A DNA stretch of 64,000 nucleotides from Prolixibacter sp. SD074. GTDB taxonomy: Bacteria > Bacteroidota > Bacteroidia > Bacteroidales > Prolixibacteraceae. Below the pieces are notes generated by a model, which made no database searches, was not told the DNA's origin, and worked only from the letters and a program-made list of their open reading frames with translations. The translations under genes and the position numbers were made by a program. This document shows, in pieces, positions 23,223-32,744 of this stretch. Location of the stretch: contig NZ_BLAW01000001.1 in assembly GCF_009617895.1 (NCBI RefSeq), positions 1,913,001-1,977,000 of the forward strand, written 5' to 3'. Every line of letters begins with the position of its first letter. Positions within the stretch are counted from its first letter, which is position 1.

Positions 23223-24527
23223 TTACGGATCTAGCGGATCTTTCGGATCGATGGTCAATGATTCCATCCGGGGAGTGAACTCCGTATCGTTCCGGCTTAA
23301 CCGTTTGCCGGGAACGTAGGGCATGTAGCCAAATGCATCGACACATCGCTTCTCAAACCCCATATCGGTGATGTAGTAGCTCTGTCCTTTCGTGGTGGTA
23401 CAAAGCGCCTTTTTATGGATGGGCATTCCGTAACGAATCATCAACCGGGCTGCATTGCGGTAGTTGGTCGTAGTGTGCCGTGCATGGGGTTCGATGATGA
23501 TAGCGCTTTCCGGGACACCGTATTGCTTCATCAATTCTTTCTTCATCTCTATCGCTTCGCAGAAAGGTGTCTGGTCAGGGTGCACATAGCCACCGGAAGC
23601 AATGATAAAGGGCGCTTTCTTCTCAAAATAGCGCTCGGCAGCCAGTTTACAACGCAACATGCCGGCCGGGCTCAAATCGACGCCTTTCTTTTCGGGACCA
23701 TAGCCAGGCAACATGATAACGGTATAGGGATAATTGTCGAAATTGGTTTTCCGGACCTGTTCGTATGCTTTGGCATTTTCGCCCGTCATCATCGGTTCAA
23801 AGCGGGCCGCCTCATCGCGGTGGTTCATCTTCAACAGCCACAGCGAAAAGGAAAGGGACGGCTGAAAGAACACCGTCATTTGTTTCGTATCGTCACCCAC
23901 GTTGCTGGCCAGCATATTGATCAGCATCCGGTAATACTGTGAATTCACATCGTAGCTCACCGAATCGATTTTCGGATAGAGCGGTTTTTCACCCAGCGCA
24001 TACGTCCGGATAATACCATTCATTCCTTCGGCTGCACTTTTCCAGGCCTGCGCCAGTAATGCAGCATCATCCAAACCGGCAAAATGTTCGTAAGCCCCGC
24101 TGGGGCGGACCTGCTCTGTCACCAGCGCCTGTAGCGCTGCATCCGATTGGTATATCTTCTTCAGCTCATCACCCGCTTTTTCAATTTCGTCATTGCTTAG
24201 CAGGAATAAATCGGCCCAACGGGAGGTTTTGTCCCGCACCGACTCCATCGACTGATTCGGCAAATCATAGCCGGTAGCCTCTTTGATATTCTTTGTCCGC
24301 CCGGCCAACATTGACTTTAACACCGGATCGGCTGCCAGCGCCTCTTGTACCGCCGGTAATTTCTCCATCAGGGTCAACAGGTAAAAGTTTTTATCCTGCA
24401 CATAATTTCCCGATAATATCCACCGGTATCCCGGCTGGTAATCCACTTTCGGCGAAGCGGACTGCGCCTTTCCCGTAAAGGTGAACAATACCAGGACAGC
24501 CAACAATACTATTTTTCGATTGCTCAT
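23223..24527 (-). CDS. Exported YdcF/DUF218-type protein
   Basis: The 434-residue protein has a Sec signal (KIVLLAVLVLFTFTGKAQS). The C-terminal half is a DUF218 (YdcF/SanA) domain: YTVIMLPGYGPEKKG, LRCKLAAERYF, FIIASGGYVHPDQTPFCEA and IIEPHARHTTTNYRNAAR. Such proteins are linked to envelope or SAM-related functions, but no firm activity is established. The N-terminal 200 residues are helical and unassigned. It stands alone, convergent with the copper island. Confidence 0.8.
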   Translation of the reverse strand: MSNRKIVLLAVLVLFTFTGKAQSASPKVDYQPGYRWILSGNYVQDKNFYLLTLMEKLPAVQEALAADPVLKSMLAGRTKNIKEATGYDLPNQSMESVRDKTSRWADLFLLSNDEIEKAGDELKKIYQSDAALQALVTEQVRPSGAYEHFAGLDDAALLAQAWKSAAEGMNGIIRTYALGEKPLYPKIDSVSYDVNSQYYRMLINMLASNVGDDTKQMTVFFQPSLSFSLWLLKMNHRDEAARFEPMMTGENAKAYEQVRKTNFDNYPYTVIMLPGYGPEKKGVDLSPAGMLRCKLAAERYFEKKAPFIIASGGYVHPDQTPFCEAIEMKKELMKQYGVPESAIIIEPHARHTTTNYRNAARLMIRYGMPIHKKALCTTTKGQSYYITDMGFEKRCVDAFGYMPYVPGKRLSRNDTEFTPRMESLTIDPKDPLDP

Positions 24528-24662
24528 AAGTTGAAATTATTTTCCGGCGCACCGGAATTGATTGTAATACATGCCTGTTGGTGAAATTCAGTGACGTAAA
24601 AATTTCTCTGTCTTTTACCCCTACCCTGAAGGGTGAGACTGAAAAATCAAGGTTTCCCTTTA

Positions 24663-24854
24663 GAGGGTGTCCGAAAAGCCAATTGCTTAATTTTTCTTCT
24701 TTCAGTTTGTAAGTATGCTTTCAGTTTACCCCTCCAAACCTCCCCTAAAGGGGCGGCTTTGAAGTCCCCTTCAGGGGATTTAGGGGTAGTTGCGATGCCG
24801 TTACTTATATATTGTAAGTTATTGAAATGTAAAACTCACTTTTCGGACATCCTC
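24663..24854. mobile_element. MITE-like element with 16-bp inverted ends
   Basis: GAGGGTGTCCGAAAAG (24663-24678) and CTTTTCGGACATCCTC (24839-24854) are inverted repeats matching at 15 of 16 positions and enclose 192 bp without a gene. The right end recurs with one change at 63661-63676. No clear target duplication was found. It probably derives from an insertion sequence with the same ends. Confidence 0.7.
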
Positions 24855-24925
24855 AGGGTAAATAAGCTTGATTTTTCATGGCTACTATTCGTTCCACACA
24901 ACCTGTCAACACATTTTCCAGTAAG

Positions 24926-24964
24926 GAAAAAACCGGCCCCCGTCAATGCAAATCAGGGGCCGGG
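24926..24964 (-). terminator. Terminator of the susCD operon
   Basis: On the minus strand CCGGCCCC and GGGGGCCGG form a GC-rich stem followed by TTTTTT, about 35 bases beyond the SusD stop codon. Confidence 0.9.
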
Positions 24965-24998
24965 TACTTTGGTGTTATCTAATAGAGAATGTATGAAC

Positions 24999-26651
24999 CT
25001 AGTAGCCCGGGTTCTGGGTAATCATACCCTTACCCAGATCGACCATTGCCTGCGGAATCGGGAAATACTCATTCTTCCCTCCCGTAAAGTGGGCATTGGC
25101 CAGGTGTGTACGCCGTGTTTTCTCTACCTCGAAGTAGGTATTCATCACATTGTCGGCAACGCCCCAGCGGACGAGGTCGAAGAACCGGTGCCCTTCCAAA
25201 GCAAACTCCAGCCGGCGCTCGGTACGCAGGGCTGTGGTAGCTGCAGCCTTATCGGCGAACGGCGTATTGTAGGTATCGATGTTGTAGTTGGCTGCCGGTG
25301 TTCCGTCGTCAAAAGTAACCACCCGGCTGTCTTTCGCACGCTGACGAACCATGTTGATGTAGGTACGTCCGGTTTCCAGGTCGCCGGTCTCGATGGAAGC
25401 TTCCGCCCTCCATAACAATACATCGGCATAACGGATGATGTAATAGTTCATCGATGTTACATACGGCCAAACCGAAAGATATGCAGATGAATTTAACGAT
25501 ACCTGACGTTTCTTTTGAATGAATTCACCATAGGTTACCGCATCACGTGGTTCCCAGTTGTAGACACCTAAATCGAGGTACGGAATGCCGTGACGACCAA
25601 CCGTGTGATCGAGGCGCGGATCGACATAGTCATTATCTGTCACATTGGCGTTGTCCTCAACAGGCATACCCGAAGCGTCTGTTTTAAATGAATTCACCAG
25701 GTTTTGCGAAGGACGCAGAAAACCGTAGTCAGGATAAGGACCACCGGGAGTCAGCAAACGGTCGCCAATGGAGCCATTGTAGTTATTGGGCGAACCATCG
25801 TTGATCGAGTTTTGTACCGCGAAAACAACTTCGGGGCCATTGTCATTTTCCGGAAGGAATACATCACGGAAGTTCGGTTGCAGACTGTACTTCTTGGAAT
25901 TAATTACATCGTCGGCTGCGATAATGGCATCGCTCCATTTCTGCATGAAGATGTAACACTTGGCCATGTAGGCACGGGCAGCCCATTTGGTCGGGCGGGC
26001 GGGCTCTGACTGACTGGCCGGTAACACTTTGTATGCCGCATCGAAATCGTCCAGAATTTTCTGCCAAAACTGGTCGGAAGTTAATTCAGTATTCGATTTA
26101 TAATACGATTCAGTGGTTTCGTCCGTCTCGTCAATCCACGGAACATGGTCATAGATCTTCTTTAGTTCGAAGTAGTAGTGACCGCGCAGGAAACGCATTT
26201 CAGCAATACGTTGTGTCTTCAATGCCGGATCGAATGTTTCCGATTTATTCAGTTCGCGGATGGCGAGATTGGCACGTTTCACCCCTTCGTACAGTGCCAG
26301 CCATTTCCGGTCCATATCGATAATCGACGGGTTGGTCTGGAAAATCTCCATCAGGTGAATCTGGTTCTGGTCGCCGGTACCACCGCCACCTTTGTAAGCA
26401 TCATCCGAAACTACGTCACCGAAGCTCCAGTTCGAAGCCGGTGAGTTAAATGCATTCGACGCCTCGTCGAACTGGCCGTTTAGCACCGAATAGGCTGAGA
26501 CAACCAGACCTTCGATGTTCTCCGGCGTCTGAACCTGACTTTCTGATAATTCCCCAATGGGAGTATCGTTAAGAAAGCTATTGCTACAGGAAGAAAAAGC
26601 AAAGCCGATTATGATAATAAATAAATATATACGTTTCATTTTTCTATTCAT
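24999..26651 (-). CDS. SusD/RagB-family outer-membrane lipoprotein
   Basis: The 550-residue protein starts with a lipoprotein signal (IGFAFSSCSNSFL, Cys21) and has the SusD pattern: the NDTPIGELSESQV N-terminus, the repeat-rich core (EMRFLRGHYYFELKKIY), RADVLLWRAEASIETG and the C-terminal ALEGHRFFDLVRWG. It captures a glycan or other nutrient at the cell surface and works with the SusC-type transporter directly upstream. No glycan-degrading enzyme follows, so the substrate is unknown. Confidence 0.93.
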   Translation of the reverse strand: MNRKMKRIYLFIIIIGFAFSSCSNSFLNDTPIGELSESQVQTPENIEGLVVSAYSVLNGQFDEASNAFNSPASNWSFGDVVSDDAYKGGGGTGDQNQIHLMEIFQTNPSIIDMDRKWLALYEGVKRANLAIRELNKSETFDPALKTQRIAEMRFLRGHYYFELKKIYDHVPWIDETDETTESYYKSNTELTSDQFWQKILDDFDAAYKVLPASQSEPARPTKWAARAYMAKCYIFMQKWSDAIIAADDVINSKKYSLQPNFRDVFLPENDNGPEVVFAVQNSINDGSPNNYNGSIGDRLLTPGGPYPDYGFLRPSQNLVNSFKTDASGMPVEDNANVTDNDYVDPRLDHTVGRHGIPYLDLGVYNWEPRDAVTYGEFIQKKRQVSLNSSAYLSVWPYVTSMNYYIIRYADVLLWRAEASIETGDLETGRTYINMVRQRAKDSRVVTFDDGTPAANYNIDTYNTPFADKAAATTALRTERRLEFALEGHRFFDLVRWGVADNVMNTYFEVEKTRRTHLANAHFTGGKNEYFPIPQAMVDLGKGMITQNPGY

Positions 26652-26673
26652 TTTATGCAGTCCGTTTTACCTT

Positions 26674-29600
26674 TTAAAATTCCAGATTCACACCCAGCGT
26701 ATAGGTACGTGCCGCAGGATAAACACCACGGTCGACGCCAATATCCAGGTTTTTGTGAGCTGAACTGTAGTTCTGTAATCCAACTTCCGGATCCAGGCCA
26801 TTGTAATTGGTAATAGTGAACAGGTTTTGTGCCTGTACGTAGAGGTAGAACCGCTTGCTATGCAGTTTTCCTGCCGGGAGCGTGTATCCCAGTTTCACAT
26901 TCTGCAAACGGACATAATCGGCGTCCTGAACATAGTAGCTTGATGGACGAATATTGTTGTTCGGGTCGTCAAGTGACAAACGCGGAACAGTAGCATTCGG
27001 ATTGTCGGTTGTCCAGGCATTCAGCGTACGCGACTGCTTATTGTAAGCCGACAGGTCGAAGAAATCGCCGTAATAACGGGTCAGGTCGTAAATCTGGGCA
27101 CCTACACTTCCGCGTGCAAACAAGGAAAAGTCCCAGCTACGGTAGTTCAGGTTGAAATTCAGGCCAAATGACAAATCAGGGTGCGGACTTCCGATGAAGG
27201 TACGGTCGTTAGCGTCAATCACACCGTCTTTATTCAGGTCGGCAAACTTGATATCACCCGGCTGCGCATTGGCCTGTTTTCCCCATGCATCCACTTCGGC
27301 CTGGGTTTTAAAGAGGCCCATCGCCTTGTAGCCATAGAAGGAAGAAATCGGTTCGCCAACAGCTGAGCGCGACGTTTCCTGGTCGAAGTTGACGCTATGC
27401 AGATACGAGCCCGGCAGGCCGATGTATTCGATATCTTGCGGCAACGAAGTCAGCTCGTTCTTCACATGCGACAGGTTAAGCCCCACGTTCCATTGCAGGT
27501 CGTTTACCTTTTTACTATGGTAATTCGCCGTAATCTCAAAACCTTTGTTCTGCATTTCGCCGGCATTGGTCCACACCGTTTGGGTGGTACCTCCAATGGT
27601 CGGAGGCAGCGGTTGCTCCATCAACAGGTCTTTGGTTGTCTTAATGAAATAGTCGCCGGTAAATTCGATGCGATTTCTCACTAATCCCAAATCGATACCA
27701 AAGTTCGTCTGCGTCGTTGTCTCCCATTTCAAATCCGGGTTACCGTTACGGGTTGGCGTAAATCCGGTATACACCGATGTTTGAGATCCGTCCATGGCGT
27801 AGTTGGAATAGTTAGGATTACTGTAGTAAGAGGATATGGTACTATACGCCGGGACATCCTGGTTACCATTCTGTCCCCAACCGAAGCGCAGCTTCAGGTT
27901 GGTAATGGCACCCACGTTGAAGAATTTCTCTTCACTTACGCGCCATCCGGCAGAAACAGCCGGGAAGTTTCCCCATTTGTTGTTACCCAGTTTCGAAGAA
28001 CCGTCACGACGGAAGGTAGCCGACAACAGGTAACGGTTATCGTAACTATAGTCAACTTTACTGATGTAAGATATCATGCTCCACTCTGTTCCTGTTCCGG
28101 TGTTTTTCTGCGAACCTCCATCACCGGCGTCCAGGTAACGAAAGTTGGGATCATCGTACGCAAACCCTTCACGGAAACCGGTAAACCCTTCCATTTGCGA
28201 TTTCAACGTTTCCATACCGGCCAATACATTAATCGAATGTTTACCAAACTGATGAACGTAATTCAAGGTATTGGTCCAAACCCAGTCGAATTTCCAGTTA
28301 TTGCTGGTTGTCAACGAACTCAAATTCTGCTGGCTATAGGTCTCCACATATTTGGGACTGTAATTGCGCTCATAGAAGTTGGTATAGTCGATACCAAAAT
28401 TGGTTTTGGCTGTCAGGCCTTCGATAATTTTGTATTCAATGTAACCGTTACCAAACAGTTTGAGCGTTTTCCCTTTGTTATCCTTATTCCTGTACAGTCT
28501 ACCCATTGGGTTCTGAATATCATTCAGCGGAGAACTGGCATATTCGCCGTTCAGGTCTTTTACCGGCGCAATGGATGGCATTTTATAGGCTTCGTACACA
28601 ACCCCTCCCAATGCCGAGTTATTTTCGGCCACATTGCTCCAGGTGTGTGAAAGGCTAATATTCTCACCAACTTTCAGTTTCTTGTCGAAGAAGTTGTATT
28701 CTGAGTTCAGACGACCTGAAACACGCTCAAACCCGGTATATTTTATAATACCATCCTGATTAAAGTAACCGAGAGACCAGGCCTGTCTCGACTTATTATC
28801 TCCTTTCGAAAAGGAAACATTATACGACTGTACCGGAGCTATACGGAAAATTTCATCCACCCAGTTGGTATTGGCCGAAGGTTCCGTTTGAGCGGCATCG
28901 AGGTATTGCGGTATAACCGGCGTCGCCCCACTCCCATAAATTTCGTTAGCCGGAGTAGCGCCATCGTTTTTAATGGCCTGCCACAGCATATCGCCGTATT
29001 GTTGTGCATTCAGCATAGTCAATTTATTGGCGGCCTGCTGCAAACCAACATAAGCATCCAACCGAATGGTAGGGTCTTTTGATTTTCCCTGACGGGTAGT
29101 AATAATAACGACGCCGTTGGCAGCACGTGCACCATAAATAGAGGCAGAAGATGCATCCTTCAGCACCTGAATCGATGCGATGTCGTTGGGGTTAACCATA
29201 TTGATTCCTTCCGAAACCGGAACTCCGTCGATGATATAAAGCGGTTCGTTATTCCTGATAGTACTGTAACCACGAACACGAACGGCCACACCGCCACCCG
29301 GCGAATTATCAGCAACCACATCCACACCAGCCATACGTCCCTGCAACATCTTGTCGACACTTTCGGTCGGCTGGCTCTCTATTTCACTCGATTTAACGAT
29401 GCCCACAGCCCCCGTTAAATCTTTCTTTTTCACAGTTCCGTAACCAATGGCTACCACTTCATCCAGTCCCACTGTTTCGGGCCGCATATTAACGGTGTAA
29501 CTGGCACGTCCGTCAAGAGTGACATCCTGACCCTGCATACCAATAAATGTAACCGAAAGAGCAGTAGCATTGGCCGGTGCATTCAACGAAAACGTACCAT

Positions 29601-30051
29601 CAGGACCAGTCACCGTACCGGTAGTTGTACCTTTAATAACCACCGTTGCACCGGGAAGAGGTTGCCCACTGTCGTCCAGCACCTTTCCTTTAATGGTTTT
29701 GGTGTCCTGTTTCCCTTTGGCATCGCCGGGCTTCAGGATGATGTTGTTGTTAAGGATGTTAACTTTTAATTGGAAGGTTTTCGCCAGTCTTTCCGCTGCT
29801 TTACCAACAGTTTCATCTTGCATGGGAATGCTGGCTTTTGTTTCCATAGGCAGTTCAGCTGCCTGGTAGGTGAAATCATACCCCGACTGAGCGGTAATCA
29901 TGTTAATGAACTGACTCAGCGTATATGAGCCTTCATTGATATTTATCCGTCCGGATAAATCACTGGCCGAAGCCGGAGTGTCTAAGAACAACAGACTGGT
30001 TAGGACAAACAATCCCAGCCTGAAAATTGTCAGGAACAATTTTTTTTTCAT
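26674..30051 (-). CDS. SusC/RagA-type TonB-dependent transporter with STN domain
   Basis: The 1125-residue protein has a signal peptide, an STN domain (about residues 35-105, which receives signals for FecR), a carboxypeptidase-D-like domain (GQPLPGATVVIKGTTTGTV), the SusC plug (IGYGTVKKKDLTGAVG ... IYGARAANGVVIITT) and a TonB barrel ending AARTYTLGVNLEF. The STN domain and the FecI/FecR pair upstream indicate cell-surface signalling control of its own expression. It is 22 bases from the SusD gene. Confidence 0.95.
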   Translation of the reverse strand: MKKKLFLTIFRLGLFVLTSLLFLDTPASASDLSGRININEGSYTLSQFINMITAQSGYDFTYQAAELPMETKASIPMQDETVGKAAERLAKTFQLKVNILNNNIILKPGDAKGKQDTKTIKGKVLDDSGQPLPGATVVIKGTTTGTVTGPDGTFSLNAPANATALSVTFIGMQGQDVTLDGRASYTVNMRPETVGLDEVVAIGYGTVKKKDLTGAVGIVKSSEIESQPTESVDKMLQGRMAGVDVVADNSPGGGVAVRVRGYSTIRNNEPLYIIDGVPVSEGINMVNPNDIASIQVLKDASSASIYGARAANGVVIITTRQGKSKDPTIRLDAYVGLQQAANKLTMLNAQQYGDMLWQAIKNDGATPANEIYGSGATPVIPQYLDAAQTEPSANTNWVDEIFRIAPVQSYNVSFSKGDNKSRQAWSLGYFNQDGIIKYTGFERVSGRLNSEYNFFDKKLKVGENISLSHTWSNVAENNSALGGVVYEAYKMPSIAPVKDLNGEYASSPLNDIQNPMGRLYRNKDNKGKTLKLFGNGYIEYKIIEGLTAKTNFGIDYTNFYERNYSPKYVETYSQQNLSSLTTSNNWKFDWVWTNTLNYVHQFGKHSINVLAGMETLKSQMEGFTGFREGFAYDDPNFRYLDAGDGGSQKNTGTGTEWSMISYISKVDYSYDNRYLLSATFRRDGSSKLGNNKWGNFPAVSAGWRVSEEKFFNVGAITNLKLRFGWGQNGNQDVPAYSTISSYYSNPNYSNYAMDGSQTSVYTGFTPTRNGNPDLKWETTTQTNFGIDLGLVRNRIEFTGDYFIKTTKDLLMEQPLPPTIGGTTQTVWTNAGEMQNKGFEITANYHSKKVNDLQWNVGLNLSHVKNELTSLPQDIEYIGLPGSYLHSVNFDQETSRSAVGEPISSFYGYKAMGLFKTQAEVDAWGKQANAQPGDIKFADLNKDGVIDANDRTFIGSPHPDLSFGLNFNLNYRSWDFSLFARGSVGAQIYDLTRYYGDFFDLSAYNKQSRTLNAWTTDNPNATVPRLSLDDPNNNIRPSSYYVQDADYVRLQNVKLGYTLPAGKLHSKRFYLYVQAQNLFTITNYNGLDPEVGLQNYSSAHKNLDIGVDRGVYPAARTYTLGVNLEF

Positions 30052-30209
30052 AATTTTGTAACAGTTTTGAATTAATTACTAATTCTCTCCAGAGTAAAAG
30101 TGACGGTCGCCAAACTTCATTTTTACTCTTTTTTTGTGCTCCATTTGTTGTTGATTTTCGGGGATATCCCGAACAGATAGACTAAGTAGATTAAACCATA
30201 TATTCCATT

Positions 30210-31238
30210 TTAGTTTTCATTTCTCTTTTTATCACTATTGTTTTTCACAGCTAAAATGCTGTCCCCTTTATCGATAAATTTAACTCCCACCGCATACGAG
30301 AGCACTTCCAAAACCTGGTTCAACGACTTTTGCTTGAATTGCGTCGTCAGAATAATTCCATTTAATGCACTGTCGTGAAAAACAATGGGCTTTCCATAAT
30401 GTCGCGAGAGTTTTTCCAACACCACCGGAAGCGGCTTGTTGTGGAAAATCAGGAGTTGATCTTTCCAACCGGTCAGTTCTGCCACATTGAAGGAATTCAA
30501 TTCCTGACGGTTTTCATCCATATGGTAAGTAAGCTTCTGGAGAGGCCTCATTTTCAGGTGTTTGGCTAACTGGGAATTCACTTCGATTGCACCATCGACC
30601 AATGCCACAGTAATAACCGAATCTTTCGCATACGCTTCGATATTAAAACGTGTGCCCAAATCGCGGGTAACAACATGACCAGTGATTACTTCAAATTGCT
30701 GTTTGTCACTATGTTTTACATTGAAGAATGCCTCACCACTCAGATACACTTTTCGAACGGATTGAGAAGAATAATCGGCAGCGTAACGAAGTTTACTATT
30801 ACCGTTTAATACAATACGGGTCCCATCGGAGAGCACAATACGAATTTGTTGTCCGGCAGGCGCTGATTTCTCAAGCCAGGCAACCTTCTCAATTTTAAAC
30901 TGTGCACCGTCCTTACCGGAAGAGTACCTTAGTACCATACCCACCGCAATTACCGCAGCAACGGATGCTGCAACAAGACTTCGCTTAAACAACCTGTACC
31001 AACCTCTTCTCTTATTCTTATCAGCAAGAGATATATTCTGACGGAGAAGGTCCACTCCTCTTTCAAGATTGTATTGTCGGGAAGATTTTTCGTTGGGCGA
31101 AAATGAAGTAGCCAGTTTTTGATAAAGTTGACGGTATTCCTTTTTCTGTAGGAACATTTCAAGTTCTTTCCAGTCTTCGTTCGTGCCTTCTTCAGTCAGG
31201 CACCGGATAGCAAGTTCATAAAATTCCGTCGTACTCAT
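30210..31238 (-). CDS. FecR-family anti-sigma factor
   Basis: The 342-residue protein has an N-terminal cytoplasmic part, one membrane helix (about residues 88-104, LVAASVAAVIAVGMVLRY), the periplasmic FecR domain (LSDGTRIVLNGNSKLRY ... VYLSGEAFFNVKH ... RDLGTRFNIEAY) and a C-terminal DUF4974-type domain (LPVVLEKLSRHYGKPI). It transmits a signal from the STN domain of the SusC protein to the sigma factor encoded just upstream. Confidence 0.92.
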   Translation of the reverse strand: MSTTEFYELAIRCLTEEGTNEDWKELEMFLQKKEYRQLYQKLATSFSPNEKSSRQYNLERGVDLLRQNISLADKNKRRGWYRLFKRSLVAASVAAVIAVGMVLRYSSGKDGAQFKIEKVAWLEKSAPAGQQIRIVLSDGTRIVLNGNSKLRYAADYSSQSVRKVYLSGEAFFNVKHSDKQQFEVITGHVVTRDLGTRFNIEAYAKDSVITVALVDGAIEVNSQLAKHLKMRPLQKLTYHMDENRQELNSFNVAELTGWKDQLLIFHNKPLPVVLEKLSRHYGKPIVFHDSALNGIILTTQFKQKSLNQVLEVLSYAVGVKFIDKGDSILAVKNNSDKKRNEN

Positions 31239-31344
31239 TAGGTTGTGTTTCTCATATCTGAGACACCAATCAACAAGGAGACCTCCTATTCTTTAATGTT
31301 AATTAATTATTAACCGGAAATAAAAATCCTCTTCTCACAGATAA

Positions 31345-31893
31345 TCAAATGAATACATTAAACTGCGACATAAACCTTTTTGCTTCGAGCATCTGATTTT
31401 GTACCGTATGGACAGAAATGGAAAGTCGATCGGCAATCTCATGGTATTTCAAACCTTCCAATTTGTGCATTCTGAAAATCTGTTGACGCTTTTTTGGCAT
31501 TTTTTCGATGATGCCCTCCACCTGTTCCAACAGCTCGTAATATTCAAGTCCGGCATCCACTCCGTCGACAAAACCGGGTTCAACAGGTTGTTCGTGCAGG
31601 TAAACAATCTTTCCTTTGGTATTTCCGCGAAGATGATTGAGGGCGGTATTGCGGGCAGTAGCAAAAAGATAGGCCCGTATTGAGGTATGAATGAGAAGTT
31701 CCTTCCGTTTGGTCCAAATACCTAAAAATATATCAGCAACCAACTCTTCTGCCGTCATCCGATTCTTGACAAAAGAATCGGCAAAACGGCATAAAGGAGC
31801 AAAATACTTTCTAAACAACGACTCCAAAGCTTTTTTGTCATCCCGGACAATTTCCTTCCACAGAAGGTCATCCGGATTCGTCTGTTGCTTCAT
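31345..31893 (-). CDS. ECF RNA polymerase sigma factor (FecI-like, Bacteroidota type)
   Basis: The 182-residue protein has region 2 (LESLFRKYFAPLCRFADSFV ... AEELVADIFLGIW) and region 4 (MPKKRQQIFRMHKLEGLKYH ... LSISVHTVQNQMLEA), the pattern of the sigma-70 family 1 group that partners FecR in Bacteroidota. It is about 105 bases upstream of the anti-sigma gene and presumably drives the susCD genes. Confidence 0.93.
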   Translation of the reverse strand: MKQQTNPDDLLWKEIVRDDKKALESLFRKYFAPLCRFADSFVKNRMTAEELVADIFLGIWTKRKELLIHTSIRAYLFATARNTALNHLRGNTKGKIVYLHEQPVEPGFVDGVDAGLEYYELLEQVEGIIEKMPKKRQQIFRMHKLEGLKYHEIADRLSISVHTVQNQMLEAKRFMSQFNVFI

Positions 31894-32240
31894 TTTAAGT
31901 CAGGCTTATATTGGCTCTAAATAAGCAATTATTTAAACAGGCCTCAACGATTTGATAAAATAATTTGTTAAGCCAATATTAAGAGACTGTTCCCCACCAA
32001 AATGTAACTAATTATATTTCAATTCGTAACAACAATGAAATAAATTTTGTTTCGATCAGATATTCAAGAATATCAACTCTGTCCGGAGTGGCATTTCAAT
32101 TATGACAAATGGCGCCTTATTTCATTTCTTCCTCATCGTCCTTCCCTTCTTCACCAGTATTACAAAGACTGAATAAAAAACGACAGGACACAAAAAGCCC
32201 GGACCATTGCCCGGGCTCCAAGTATCAATAAATATTTTAC
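31894..32240. other. Intergenic region, 347 bp
   Basis: It holds the V-ATPase operon terminator (32192-32216) and, upstream of the sigma gene, its presumed promoter, which I could not pin down. No gene is seen. Confidence 0.6.
32192..32216 (-). terminator. Terminator of the V-ATPase operon
   Basis: On the minus strand GCCCGG and CCGGGC arms around a short loop, followed by TTTTT, 25 bases beyond the subunit K stop. Confidence 0.9.
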
Positions 32241-32732
<492 letters not shown>

Positions 32733-32744
32733 TTATTTACTTAC

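Larger units (their letters stand above)
24528..24998. other. Intergenic region with a MITE-like element, 471 bp
   Basis: No gene is supported. It contains the inverted-repeat element 24663-24854, in which lies a second palindrome-rich block (24736-24790, with CCCCTAAAGGGG and CCCCTTCAGGGGATTTAGGGG), and the terminator of the SusC/SusD unit (24926-24964). Confidence 0.7.

Noticed and set aside
27781-28650. 289-codon plus-strand frame within susC
   Set aside because: It is antisense to an unmistakable SusC barrel and has no recognisable domain.
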